From: Lentzea flava
Lineage (GTDB): Bacteria > Actinomycetota > Actinomycetes > Mycobacteriales > Pseudonocardiaceae
Reading direction: 5' to 3'
NCBI RefSeq assembly: GCF_014648475.1
Contig: NZ_BMRE01000027.1
Location: 1-64,000, forward strand
DNA: 64,000 nt
The first letter of the stretch is position 1. Each line of letters begins with the position of its first letter. The position numbers and the translations under genes are program-made. Below the pieces are notes generated by a model. It was not told the origin of the DNA. It searched no databases and worked only from the letters and a program-made list of their open reading frames with translations. This document shows, one piece after another, positions 7,638 to 16,193 of this stretch.

Positions 7638-9530
7638 CTAGGTGACGTGCACCGTACCGCCGGGAGCCTCGGTGAGAAGACCCGTCCTGCGCACCGACAT
7701 CCACCGCAGCTGGGTGCCGTGCAGCGCGGTGATCAACGACTGGATCACCACCGCGTACATCAGCTGCCGGTACACGAACTGCTGCAACGGATAGGCCCAC
7801 AACGGCTTGAGCGACTCGCCGTCGAGCCTCAGCGCATAGCCCGCGCTCGCCGTCTGGACCAGCAGGAACACCGTCCACACGATCGGCGCGAGGGGCGCGT
7901 CCGCCACCAGAAACCCATATATGACATACAGGTCCATCACCGGTGCGAGCAACGGCAGCAGCAGGTGGAACGCCAACAGGTAGATGAGCCCGAACCGGCC
8001 CATCGGCCCGTTCTCCAGCAGCGCACCGCGATGTTTCCACATCGATTGGAATGTTCCGTACGACCAGCGGTAACGCTGCCGGAACAGACCACGAACGGTG
8101 CTCGGCGCCTCGGTCCACGCCCTCGCCTGCTGCCGGTACGCGACCCGCCATCCCGCACGTGTGACCGCCATCGTGAGGTCGGTGTCCTCGGCCAGCGTGT
8201 CGTCGCTGACGCCGCCGACGTCGGTCAGCGCGGCCTTGCGGAACGCTCCGACCGCGCCCGGCACCGTCGGGATGCAGCGCAGCGCGTGCAGGATCTGCCT
8301 GTCCAGATTGGACCCCGCGCAGTACTCGAGGTGCTGCCAGCGCCCCAGCAGGCCGCGTCGGTTGCCGACCTTGGCGTTGCCGGACACCGCGCCGATCCGC
8401 GGGTCCGCGAACGGCTGCACGAGCTCGCCGATCGTGCCCGGCTCGAAGATCGTGTCGCCGTCGAGCAGCACCAGCACGTCGTGCCTCGCCGCGCGGATGC
8501 CGGTGTTGAGCGCGGCGGGCTTGCCCTGGTTGGCCTGGCGGATCACCGTGACGCCGGGCAGGTCCAGCTCCTCGGCGCGATCACCGGTGCCGTCGGTCGA
8601 GCCGTCGTCGACCACGATCACCTCGACGTCGGCGCAGTGGTTGTTCGCGGCGACGGATTTCACCGTGGCCGCGATGGTCACCGCCTCGTTGTACGCGGGG
8701 ATGATCACCGACACCGCCGGCGCGATCCACGGCGGCGGCGCCTGCGCGTTCTCCCGCCGCAGCCTGCGGTCGGTGTGCGCGAGGCCGAGCTGCAGGAGCG
8801 TGCGCAGGATCCCGAGCAATGCGGCGATCGCGATGGCCGTGCCCAGCAGCATCAGCACGACGCCGCCGTTGCGCTGCGACCACGCGGTGACGGCGCCGGT
8901 GAAGCGTTCGGCCGCGGTGGCGTCGACCAGGCGGTCCTCGGAGACCGTGACGAACCGGTAGCCGGGTGCCCTGGCCAGCTCACGGGCGATGTCGGCGCCG
9001 ATGCTGCCGTCGTCGTGCAGGCGCACGACGCCTCCGCCCTGCCGCAACGACATCCTCACCAGCGTGCCGATGTCCTGGTGGTCGCGATCACCGCTGTCGA
9101 CCTCGACCGGCGCGCCGACGAGCCGCGTGTGCGCGCCCAGCACGTCGGCCAGCGCCGCCTGCGCGAAGGCGAGGTTCAGCGGGTTGACGTGGTCGCCCTC
9201 GGCGCGGAAGCCGTCGATGGCGATCTGGTGGCCCTCGTCGGCGATGCGGCGGGTCAACTCCGGGTTGCGGGTGACCTGCGTGCCGACGACGAAGAAGGTC
9301 GCCTTGACGCCGGACTCCCTCAGCGCGGTCAGCAGGCGCGGTGTCCACTTCGGATCCGGACCGCCGTGGAACGCCAGCGCGAGTGTGCGGTCCGGCAGCT
9401 GCCGGTGTTCGCGGGTGTGCTGCACCGGCTCCGGCCTGATCGCGGTGTAGGCGTGGAACGACACCACGCTCATCAGCACGAGCAACCCGAGCAGGATCGA
9501 GATCCAGTGCAGCCGGGGAGCGCGTCTCAC
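7638..9530 (-). CDS. Bifunctional-type protein: degenerate polysaccharide deacetylase + GT2 glycosyltransferase
   Basis: A 630-residue membrane protein. An N-terminal transmembrane helix is followed by a NodB-like deacetylase domain (about 45-240), a second helix, and a processive GT2 domain with D-G-D-T, E-D-T-D and Q-R-Y-R-W motifs. Several helices close the C-terminus. In the deacetylase part the metal-binding D-D-G motif reads H-G-G-P-D-P and the H-x3-H region is also altered, so deacetylation may be lost. The family makes cell-surface polysaccharides at the membrane. The GTG at 9530 overlaps the stop of the 41-aa gene (GTGA), which decides the start over the GTG three bases earlier. Confidence 0.88.
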   Translation of the reverse strand: MRRAPRLHWISILLGLLVLMSVVSFHAYTAIRPEPVQHTREHRQLPDRTLALAFHGGPDPKWTPRLLTALRESGVKATFFVVGTQVTRNPELTRRIADEGHQIAIDGFRAEGDHVNPLNLAFAQAALADVLGAHTRLVGAPVEVDSGDRDHQDIGTLVRMSLRQGGGVVRLHDDGSIGADIARELARAPGYRFVTVSEDRLVDATAAERFTGAVTAWSQRNGGVVLMLLGTAIAIAALLGILRTLLQLGLAHTDRRLRRENAQAPPPWIAPAVSVIIPAYNEAVTIAATVKSVAANNHCADVEVIVVDDGSTDGTGDRAEELDLPGVTVIRQANQGKPAALNTGIRAARHDVLVLLDGDTIFEPGTIGELVQPFADPRIGAVSGNAKVGNRRGLLGRWQHLEYCAGSNLDRQILHALRCIPTVPGAVGAFRKAALTDVGGVSDDTLAEDTDLTMAVTRAGWRVAYRQQARAWTEAPSTVRGLFRQRYRWSYGTFQSMWKHRGALLENGPMGRFGLIYLLAFHLLLPLLAPVMDLYVIYGFLVADAPLAPIVWTVFLLVQTASAGYALRLDGESLKPLWAYPLQQFVYRQLMYAVVIQSLITALHGTQLRWMSVRRTGLLTEAPGGTVHVT

Positions 9531-9652
9531 CACACTTCCAGCAACGTGCCACCGACCACAGCGGCGAACACGATCAGTCCACTCGCGACAGTCAGGCTGA
9601 CCAGCCGCGCTATGACCCGTCTACCGCCGTTGGCGTCGACGAAGACCTGCAT
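9527..9652 (-). CDS. 41-residue single-pass membrane peptide, coupled to the glycosyltransferase
   Basis: Begins M-Q-V-F-V-D-A-N-G-G-R-R and continues with one hydrophobic helix (V-S-L-T-V-A-S-G-L-I-V-F-A-A-V-V-G-G). The ATG is preceded by a G-rich GGGGGGATGGGG site. It overlaps the end of the upstream membrane-protein gene by 43 bases in another frame, and its TGA overlaps the glycosyltransferase GTG. That coupling and good codon use argue it is translated. It may be a subunit or leader for the glycosyltransferase; this is inference. Confidence 0.65.
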   Translation of the reverse strand: MQVFVDANGGRRVIARLVSLTVASGLIVFAAVVGGTLLEVW

Positions 9653-10032
9653 TTCCCCATCCCCCCAAGCACGAACCGGACGACCACGACCACCAGGGCC
9701 GCGCCGACCGACGCCGCGAGCCACGGGAACCCGCCCACGAACCACGGGACCGCGTCCGCGGCGAACTCCTTGCTGTTCCCCCAGAACGACTGCCTCTGCG
9801 TCTGCCGCTGCCAGGCCGCGTTGCCCACCGCGACGATCACGAACACGACCGGTGGCGCCGGTGCCACCGTCCACAACCCCACGCGACGCACGAGCGCCGA
9901 AGCCAGCACCGCACCCGCCACCAACCAGACGCCGAAGGGCCAGCCGAGGTTGTCCCCGTCCACCCAGACCCCCGCCTGCGTGAACACCGCCAGCACCGCG
10001 AGCGCCGCCAGACTCGGCAGCTCCACCCCCAT
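9610..10032 (-). CDS. Integral membrane protein, DUF6542-like
   Basis: A 140-residue protein with about four transmembrane helices and conserved G-D-N-L-G-W-P-F-G-V-W near the N-terminal end, resembling small DUF6542-type actinobacterial membrane proteins. Starts are GTG 10038 or ATG 10032; AGGTGG five bases before the ATG favours 10032. The C-terminal tail is polar and overlaps the 41-aa gene. It heads the operon running through the glycosyltransferase, tetR, P450 and ferredoxin, and is divergent from the LCP gene with 34 bp between them. Function unknown. Confidence 0.7.
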   Translation of the reverse strand: MGVELPSLAALAVLAVFTQAGVWVDGDNLGWPFGVWLVAGAVLASALVRRVGLWTVAPAPPVVFVIVAVGNAAWQRQTQRQSFWGNSKEFAADAVPWFVGGFPWLAASVGAALVVVVVRFVLGGMGKCRSSSTPTAVDGS

Positions 10033-10066
10033 GACCACCTAGAATAGCCGTGGGGGTGTCTCGTTC

Positions 10067-11134
10067 ATGCAATCACGTGGCCGCAATCACCGCACGGTTT
10101 TTCTGGTCCTGATGCGCACCGCTTGGGTGCTCGTGTGCGCGGCCGTCCTCGTGGCTTCCGGCCTCGCCTGGTCCACTGTGTCCTCGATCTCGACGGGCGT
10201 CGAGCGGTCCTACGCGATCCCCGACGACGCTCCCCGGTCGTCCTCCGGCCGCAACATCCTGATCATGGGCCTCACCACCCGGCTGGACCTGCACGGCGAA
10301 CCGCTGCCGGACGACGTGCTGCGGCGCCTGCAGGCGGGCGAGAGCGACCGCGGCGGCTACAACGCGAACACGCTGATCCTGTTGCACCTCCCCGCTTCCG
10401 GCCCCGCCGTCGCGATGTCGGTGCCGCGCGACAACCTCGTGCCGCTGTCGTCCGGCGGCGAGGGCAAGATCAAGGAGGCCTACGGGCGCGCCAAGATCGC
10501 GGAAGAGGACCGGCTGCGAGCGGCCGGCACGCACGAGAAGCGGACGCTGGAACGCGCGGGCCGCGAGGCGGGGCGCCGGGCTCAGGTGCAGACCGTGTCG
10601 GCGTTCCTGAACCAGCCGATCGACCACCTCGTGGAGATCTCGCTGATCGGGTTCTTCCACATCGCCGAGGGCCTCGGCGGCGTCGACGTGTGCCTGAAGA
10701 ACGCGACGAAGGACCCGTTGTCCGGCGCGGACTTCCCTGCCGGTCGCCAGCACCTCGACGCCGGCCAGGCGCTGTCGTTCGTGCGCCAGCGGCACGGCCT
10801 TCCCGGCGGCGACCTCGACCGCACCCGGCGTCAGCAGGCGTTCCTCTCGGCCGTCGCGCGCCGGGTGCAGGACGCGGACGTGGCCGCGGTGCAGGCGATG
10901 ATCGACATGGCGAAGCAGGACGTCGTGCTGGACGCCCGGTTCGACCTGACCGAGTTCGCCCGCCGCCTGCCGAGCGAGGTGCGGTTCGACACGCTGCCGG
11001 TCGAGGGCGGCGCGCACGTCGGCGGTCAGGACGTGAACGCGGTCGACCAGGCGAAGGTGCGGGCGAAGGTCACCGAACTGGCCACCGCACCGCCTCCACC
11101 ACCACCCGACGACGGCATCCCGTGCATCGCCTAG
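10067..11134 (+). CDS. LytR-CpsA-Psr (LCP) family protein
   Basis: A 355-residue membrane-anchored protein with an N-terminal helix (about 10-35) and an extracellular LCP domain. Visible LCP features are N-I-L-I-M-G-L, the S-V-P-R-D-N strand, and the C-terminal L-S-F-V-R-Q-R-H with D-L-D-R-T-R-R-Q-Q. LCP enzymes transfer polyisoprenyl-linked glycopolymers such as arabinogalactan or teichoic-acid-like polymers to peptidoglycan. The tail is proline-rich with one cysteine. Divergent from the envelope/glycosyltransferase operon, which fits a shared surface-polymer role. Confidence 0.93.
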   Translation: MQSRGRNHRTVFLVLMRTAWVLVCAAVLVASGLAWSTVSSISTGVERSYAIPDDAPRSSSGRNILIMGLTTRLDLHGEPLPDDVLRRLQAGESDRGGYNANTLILLHLPASGPAVAMSVPRDNLVPLSSGGEGKIKEAYGRAKIAEEDRLRAAGTHEKRTLERAGREAGRRAQVQTVSAFLNQPIDHLVEISLIGFFHIAEGLGGVDVCLKNATKDPLSGADFPAGRQHLDAGQALSFVRQRHGLPGGDLDRTRRQQAFLSAVARRVQDADVAAVQAMIDMAKQDVVLDARFDLTEFARRLPSEVRFDTLPVEGGAHVGGQDVNAVDQAKVRAKVTELATAPPPPPPDDGIPCIA

Positions 11135-11166
11135 GGCCTGTCTCGAACGGGATTTCGATACAGGCC
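11135..11166. terminator. Bidirectional terminator hairpin
   Basis: GGCCTGTCTCGAA (11135-11147) pairs with TTCGATACAGGCC (11154-11166) with one mismatch and a 6-nt loop. It fills the whole 32-bp gap between the convergent LCP and LuxR genes and can serve both. Confidence 0.65.
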
Positions 11167-13434
11167 TTAGTTGCGTCGCTCCGTCACCCAGGTCGCGATC
11201 TGGGCGCGTGAGGTGAAGCCGAGCTTCTGCAGGATCCGTTCCACGTGCCCCTCCGCGGTCCTGCGTGCGATCACCAGCCTGGCCGCGATCTCCTTGTTCG
11301 ACATGCCACCGGCGATCAGGTCGGCCACCTGCTGCTCACGCTTGGTCAACGGCGTGGGCGGGGCGATCACCGGGGCTTCCTCGACCAGCTCGTCGCCGAT
11401 CGCGAAGGAGACGGCGTCCTCCAGTTCGAGGTCCATGCCCTTGCGGAACACGGCGCGGAACTCCTGCTCACCCAGCGCGGAGATGGTCGCGGCCTCGCAC
11501 TCGCCGTGCGGTGCGCCGAAGTACCGGGATCCGAACATGGGATAACCGACCGACTGCCAGATCTCGCTGGTGGCGCCCAGCAACGTCGCCGCGCGCACCG
11601 CGTTGCCCCGCGAGGCCGCGATCCAGGCGAGCACCTCGATCGCGAGCACGATGCCGAGCAGGTCGTGGAACGTCCGCTTGATCCGCAGGCACTCGCGGCC
11701 GAGCTGGTCGGCGCGCTCGAAGTCGCCGCTGACCCACGCGCACAACGCCAGCACGTAGATCGCGTACGCCTGCGCCCACAGCTCGCCGTGCTGCTCCCCG
11801 ACGGACTTCGCCTCGACGCACAGCCGTTCCGCGGCGGCGAAGTCGTGCCGGAACGTCGCGGAGATCGCCAGCTCGATGCCCGCGAGCACGGTGTGGCTGT
11901 TGACGGTGCCCTGGCTGCGGTACAGGTCGATGGCCTCCTCGAACAGCCCCTCGGCCAGGTCGAGGTCGTCACCGACGAGGTGGGCGCACGCCAGCCGGTG
12001 CGTCGAGTAGGCCAGCGCTGTCTCGTCGCCCACGGACAGGGCGTACTGGCGACACTCCTCCAGCATCCGCGCGGACGCGGTGAGATCGCCCTGCAGGGTG
12101 GCCACGTACCCGTTGACCCACAACGCCTTCGCGCGCTCCGGACCCGGCTTCGCGTCGGCCAGCGCCCGGTCCAGCCAGTGACGGCCCTCGCCGAGCATGC
12201 CGCAGCCCGCCCAGTAGAACCACAGCGTCGCCGCGAGGTGCACCGCGCGGTCGCCGTCCTGCTCGAAGCAGAAGTCCAGGGCCGAACGGAGATTCGCGTG
12301 CTCCAGCCGGGTGAGCGCGAAGATCTGCGGCTGGGCCGGGCCGAACCACTCCGCCTCCCTGCGCTGCGCCCACTCGATGAAGTGGTCGCGGTGCCGTTCC
12401 CGCAGCACCCGCTCGCGGCCGGCACCGCGCAGTTTCTCCAAGCCGTACTGGCGCAACGGCTCCAGCAACCGGAAGCGGGTGCCGGACGGGTGCTGCTCGG
12501 CGATCACGACCGACTTGTCGACGAGGCCCGCCAGCGAGTGCATGACCTGCTCCTGCGCGACGCCGTCACCGGAGCAGACCCGTTCCGCGGCCTCCAGGTC
12601 GAACGTTCCGGAGAAGACCGACGCCCGTGCCCACAGGATCTGCTCCGACCGGGTGCACAGGTGAAAGCTCCAGTCCACCGCCGCCTGCAGCGTCTGGTGG
12701 CGCGGGTCGCCGCCGCGTTTGCCGTCGCGCAGCACCTTGAACGTGTCGTCCAATCTGGACAGCAGGTGGTCCAGCGTGAGCACGCGCAGGCGCACGGCGG
12801 CCAGTTCGATGGCCAGCGGGATACCGCCCAGCAGCGCGCAGATCTGGGTGACCTCGTCGTGGTTGCCCGCGTTGACGGTGAAGCCCGGCTCGACGGCCGA
12901 GGCGCGTTCGGCGAACAGGACGAGCGCCGGGTCCTGCGGAAGTGGTGCGACCTGCCAGAGGTGTTCGCCGTCGACGCCGAGACGCTCGCGGCTCGTGACC
13001 AGGACCCGCAGCCCGGGAACGCCGCGCAGCAACGCGTCCACCAGAGCGGCGGTGGCCTCGATGACGTGCTCGCAGTTGTCGAGCACCATCAGCGCCTGCC
13101 GGTCGCGCAGGTGTTCCACGAGGACTGTGCGGTGCTGGCGAACGGTGTCGTCGTGCACGCCCAGCTGTTCCAGGACCGTGTGCACGACCAGTTCGGGGTC
13201 GGTGACGCCGGACAGTTCGACGAACCACACACCGTCGCGGAAGGCCCTCTGCGTCTCGGCGGCGGCCCGCAGCGCCAGCCGCGTCTTGCCGACACCACCG
13301 ACACCCGTGAGGGTGACGAGACGAGACTCCGACAGGAGCCTCCTCACCTCGGTGACGTCGTGCCTGCGGCCGACGAAACTAGTTGTGTCGGCAGGCAAAT
13401 TGCCTTTGCGACCTGGGGAAAGCGAACCGCCCAC
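11167..13434 (-). CDS. LuxR-family regulator with NB-ARC ATPase and TPR region
   Basis: A 755-residue protein. The P-loop G-V-G-G-V-G-K-T lies at 44-51 in an AAA/NB-ARC ATPase. A helical TPR-like middle follows, and a LuxR helix-turn-helix ends the protein (L-T-K-R-E-Q-Q-V-A-D-L-I-A-G-G, then N-K-E-I-A). This is the order found in large ATPase-LuxR regulators of actinobacteria, which act as signal-dependent activators. The GTG start has AGGG eight bases upstream. Single gene; target unknown. Confidence 0.92.
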   Translation of the reverse strand: MGGSLSPGRKGNLPADTTSFVGRRHDVTEVRRLLSESRLVTLTGVGGVGKTRLALRAAAETQRAFRDGVWFVELSGVTDPELVVHTVLEQLGVHDDTVRQHRTVLVEHLRDRQALMVLDNCEHVIEATAALVDALLRGVPGLRVLVTSRERLGVDGEHLWQVAPLPQDPALVLFAERASAVEPGFTVNAGNHDEVTQICALLGGIPLAIELAAVRLRVLTLDHLLSRLDDTFKVLRDGKRGGDPRHQTLQAAVDWSFHLCTRSEQILWARASVFSGTFDLEAAERVCSGDGVAQEQVMHSLAGLVDKSVVIAEQHPSGTRFRLLEPLRQYGLEKLRGAGRERVLRERHRDHFIEWAQRREAEWFGPAQPQIFALTRLEHANLRSALDFCFEQDGDRAVHLAATLWFYWAGCGMLGEGRHWLDRALADAKPGPERAKALWVNGYVATLQGDLTASARMLEECRQYALSVGDETALAYSTHRLACAHLVGDDLDLAEGLFEEAIDLYRSQGTVNSHTVLAGIELAISATFRHDFAAAERLCVEAKSVGEQHGELWAQAYAIYVLALCAWVSGDFERADQLGRECLRIKRTFHDLLGIVLAIEVLAWIAASRGNAVRAATLLGATSEIWQSVGYPMFGSRYFGAPHGECEAATISALGEQEFRAVFRKGMDLELEDAVSFAIGDELVEEAPVIAPPTPLTKREQQVADLIAGGMSNKEIAARLVIARRTAEGHVERILQKLGFTSRAQIATWVTERRN

Positions 13435-13503
13435 AGCGGCACCCTAGGTCTGCGCGATCTCCAACTGCAACGCGGTCCCCCGGAGGTACCAACCGCGAAA
13501 CAC

Positions 13504-13515
13504 GGGTAGTTACCC
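13504..13515. promoter_or_regulatory. GGGTA-GT-TACCC palindrome upstream of the STAS gene
   Basis: A perfect 5-bp inverted repeat with a 2-bp spacer, 66 bp before the STAS gene start. The left half also resembles the GGGTA -10 element of sigma-B-like promoters, but the -35 candidate (GGTACC at 13485-13490) is weak. It could be an operator or a stress promoter. Confidence 0.3.
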
Positions 13516-13581
13516 CCTATGGCTCCCATGGTCACGTTGCCACGCTTGGCGGTCGGGGACGCACCTGCGGGAGGAACGATC

Positions 13582-14358
13582 ATGGGCGGTGACAGCCTCG
13601 AGGTCGACGTCCGCGAGCAGAACGGCGTGCTCGTCGTCCGGTTCAGCGGCGGACTCGACTGGTCCACGTACATGCGGGTGCAGGACGTGCTGCTCGACTG
13701 CGCCACCAAGGAGCTCGTCGGCGTGGTGGTGGAGCTCGACGACCTCGTCGCCGAGTCGCCCGCGCTGCTCGTGGTGTTCGACGTCGTGTGGTTGTCCGCG
13801 GCGCGCTGGCCGGGCATCTCGCTGAGCCTCGTCGTCAACGATCACCGGCTGCGGTCGGCGCTGGAGTCGCGCGGCCTGCCCCGGCACATCCCGATGTACT
13901 CCACGACCGCGGCAGCGCTGGCCGCCGTGGTCCGGCTGCGCTACGAGGACAGAGTGGACGCGGCGCTGCCGACGTGCCGCTGCCTGCCGCACGTGGCCGA
14001 ACGGATCACCGAGCGTGCGTGCGAACGGTGGGGCATCCAGTCGTTGCTCGACGTCGCACCCCAGGTGGCCGTTGAGCTCGTTTCGCACGTGGAGGACGAG
14101 AACCCGTTGGCGCTGCTGCTGCGCATGCGCAACGACAAGATGTCCGTCGCCGTGCGCACGACCACGCGCCTCGACCTCAGGCAGTGGCACACCATGCGAC
14201 GCAATGTTGCTTCCATCGCCGTTTGCAACTTCAGCATGGGAGAGACGCCGGCCGGCGGTGGGCGGCACATCATCTGGGCGTTGCTCGACGTGCCGGAGGA
14301 CAGCCACCGGCCCCCGAGCTATCTCACGGACGCACCCGTCTTCACCCACCAGGCTTAA
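13582..14358 (+). CDS. STAS-domain protein with degenerate HATPase-like C-terminus (MEDS-like/anti-anti-sigma)
   Basis: A 258-residue protein. Residues 1-110 look like a STAS domain (alternating strands and helices, V-V-V-E-L-D-D-L-V). The second half resembles the GHKL fold of anti-sigma kinases but with E-L-V-S-H-V-E-D in place of the N-box and no G-box, so ATP binding is doubtful. Such fusions are found in actinobacterial partner-switching regulators. GGAGGA six bases before the ATG at 13582 fixes the start; the frame is open 63 bases further upstream. Divergent from the LuxR regulator. Confidence 0.65.
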   Translation: MGGDSLEVDVREQNGVLVVRFSGGLDWSTYMRVQDVLLDCATKELVGVVVELDDLVAESPALLVVFDVVWLSAARWPGISLSLVVNDHRLRSALESRGLPRHIPMYSTTAAALAAVVRLRYEDRVDAALPTCRCLPHVAERITERACERWGIQSLLDVAPQVAVELVSHVEDENPLALLLRMRNDKMSVAVRTTTRLDLRQWHTMRRNVASIAVCNFSMGETPAGGGRHIIWALLDVPEDSHRPPSYLTDAPVFTHQA

Positions 14359-14373
14359 GACTTCCGGGTCGTT

Positions 14374-14745
14374 CTACTGGGCGTGGGCCGCCGCGATGCT
14401 GGTACGGCACGCCCTGACGACCTGACGATTCGCCGCCGTGTCCGGAGTGCACGTGCCGCACCTGGGACAGAAGAGGCGTGCGGTCGTCTCGTCGACGAAG
14501 ACGTCGAGAGGGCTGCCGCACGGGCGGCACCACCGATGGCCGGTGACGGGGATGACGTGGTCCGGCGAGGCCACGCACTGGTGCAGCCAGCAACGATGCA
14601 GCCCGCAGGTCACTCGGGTGTGGGGGTCGAGGCCGAGCTCCTCGGCCAGGTCCTCGGCGCCGAGAACAGCCGCCAACGTCGTGTCCTCGGCCTCGGAGGA
14701 GGTCACCAGCCGCAGATGCGCGCGTCGCCTCATAGGTAGAACCAT
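14374..14745 (-). CDS. Small zinc-ribbon-like protein
   Basis: A 123-residue protein with paired cysteine/histidine motifs: C-G-L-H-R-C-W-L-H-Q-C, then W-C-R-P-C-G, then F-C-P-R-C-G-T-C. The last two form a likely zinc ribbon (C-x2-C ... C-x2-C). The N-terminus is basic. I do not recognise a named family. The ATG at 14745 has GGAG almost touching it, so the ATG at 14733, within M-R-R-R, is an alternative. Convergent with the STAS gene, 15 bp apart. Confidence 0.65.
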   Translation of the reverse strand: MVLPMRRRAHLRLVTSSEAEDTTLAAVLGAEDLAEELGLDPHTRVTCGLHRCWLHQCVASPDHVIPVTGHRWCRPCGSPLDVFVDETTARLFCPRCGTCTPDTAANRQVVRACRTSIAAAHAQ

Positions 14746-14892
14746 GCTCCTTCGGCGGCGCCAGGTATACCCGCATTAATACCTGTTTAATCGCGCGTTC
14801 GGTCAAATTCCAATCGGCACGGAACCCTCTTCTCACGCTGTCGTGCGCCCCTTACGCTCGGGTTCAGACGACGCGGCGCAGAGGTATTCCAG

Positions 14893-15765
14893 ATGGCTGA
14901 TCCTGCGTACTTCCCTCCCCCGCACTCCGCCCGCATCGGGATGAGCGATGTGGAACAGCTGGAGTCGCAGACGCATTCGCTGAGGTCGGTGGACTACCAG
15001 TACGGCGGCGGGGCGTGCCGGGACGCCGTCGTCGTGCGGATCTACTGGGCGCAGCAGCTGCTGGCGGCATCGGCCTCGGAGGTCGTGCGCTCCCGGCTGT
15101 TGTCCGCCGTCGCCGATTTGCACAACCTGGCTGGGTGGACGTCGTTCGACAGCGGCCAGGTCGGGGCGGCGTACCACCACTTCGACCGCGCTCTCGAATT
15201 CGCGCGCCACGACGAGGAGCTGACCACCAACATCGTTTACCGACGCGGGCGCGTACACCTGCATCACGGCGCACCGGGCGATGCGCTGGCGTACTTCCAG
15301 AGGGGTGCGTTCTCGCCGCTGGCGTCGAGCATCATGCATTCGAACGAGGCATGGGCTTACGCGCGTCAGGCCCGTTCAGAGGAAGCGTTGCGGGCGTTGG
15401 GCAAGGCGCAGGACGCGTTCGCCCGCGCAGACCTGTCGCACGTGCCGGACTGGGCGCGGTTCCACGACGAGACCGACCTGACGGCGATGATCGGCACCGT
15501 CTACGCCGAGCTCGGCGACACCCGCCACGCGATTCCGGCGTTGACGTCGGCGATCGAGGGGTTCGGCCCTGCGATGGCGCGGAGCTGGACGTTCTGCCTG
15601 ATCGCGCTGGCCTCGTGCCACTTCCTGGACGGCGACGACGACCAGGGCCAGGCCGTGGCGATGCAGGCGATCAGCTCCGCGGAAGGGCTGCGGTCCGAAC
15701 GGGTCTGGGACCGGATGCGGCCGATGATGCAGGCCGCGGCCGCGCGCGGGGTCTCGTTGCGCTGA
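14893..15765 (+). CDS. TPR-repeat protein (paralogue of the 4341-5300 gene)
   Basis: A 290-residue helical-repeat protein sharing V-D-Y-Q-Y-G-G-G-A-C-R-D, D-L-H-N-L-A-G-W-T-S-F-D, R-R-G-R-V-H-L-H and W-D-R-M-R-P with the gene at 4341-5300. It too lacks a DNA-binding domain. The upstream gap (14746-14892) is AT-rich for this genome and probably holds its promoter. Function unknown; likely a sensory or scaffold protein. Confidence 0.75.
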   Translation: MADPAYFPPPHSARIGMSDVEQLESQTHSLRSVDYQYGGGACRDAVVVRIYWAQQLLAASASEVVRSRLLSAVADLHNLAGWTSFDSGQVGAAYHHFDRALEFARHDEELTTNIVYRRGRVHLHHGAPGDALAYFQRGAFSPLASSIMHSNEAWAYARQARSEEALRALGKAQDAFARADLSHVPDWARFHDETDLTAMIGTVYAELGDTRHAIPALTSAIEGFGPAMARSWTFCLIALASCHFLDGDDDQGQAVAMQAISSAEGLRSERVWDRMRPMMQAAAARGVSLR

Positions 15766-15830
15766 GTCTTTGCAGAACCCGAACATTCGGCGGACTCGGT
15801 CCTGATGGTGCTCGGTCATCGTTCTGTGCC

Positions 15831-16193
15831 ATGAACATTTCGCGAATCGGTGGGCTCGTGGCGGGGATGCTGCTGCTGGGCGCGGGAACCGCGTCCGCGC
15901 AGGAACCGATCACGAGCAGCCCCGAGAAGGTGCAGAAGATCTGCTCGCAGCGGGTGCCGCGGGTCGAGCAGCGGGTGAAGGCGCTGACCGACCGGATCAA
16001 CGGCAGCCCGGAGACGCTGGGCTCGAAGAAGTGGATCGAGCAGAAGGCGGCTGACGCCCGTTCCGCCGGCAACACGGCGCGTGCCGACGTGCTGGACGCC
16101 CGCCTCAAGCTGCGCGACGCGCAGCTGGTGAAGCTGTCCAAGGCGGCGGAGCGGGTGGCCAAGTTCAAGTCCGAGCACTGCGGGTCGAAGTGA
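15831..16193 (+). CDS. Secreted helical protein, first gene of a two-component operon
   Basis: A 120-residue protein with a signal peptide (hydrophobic core L-V-A-G-M-L-L-L-G-A-G, cleavage after A-S-A at 23). The mature part is a charged, probably coiled-coil helix bundle with cysteines at 38 and 117 that could form one disulfide. I do not recognise a family. Its TGA overlaps the GTG of the lipoprotein gene, and the response regulator and kinase follow. It may be an extracytoplasmic partner or target of that two-component system; this is inference. Confidence 0.78.
   Translation: MNISRIGGLVAGMLLLGAGTASAQEPITSSPEKVQKICSQRVPRVEQRVKALTDRINGSPETLGSKKWIEQKAADARSAGNTARADVLDARLKLRDAQLVKLSKAAERVAKFKSEHCGSK

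Noticed and set aside
7860-7925. AT-rich codon cluster (CATATATGACATAC) in the glycosyltransferase as another copy of the array motif
   Set aside because: It shares only TATAT and ATAC; the GGATAC half is missing.
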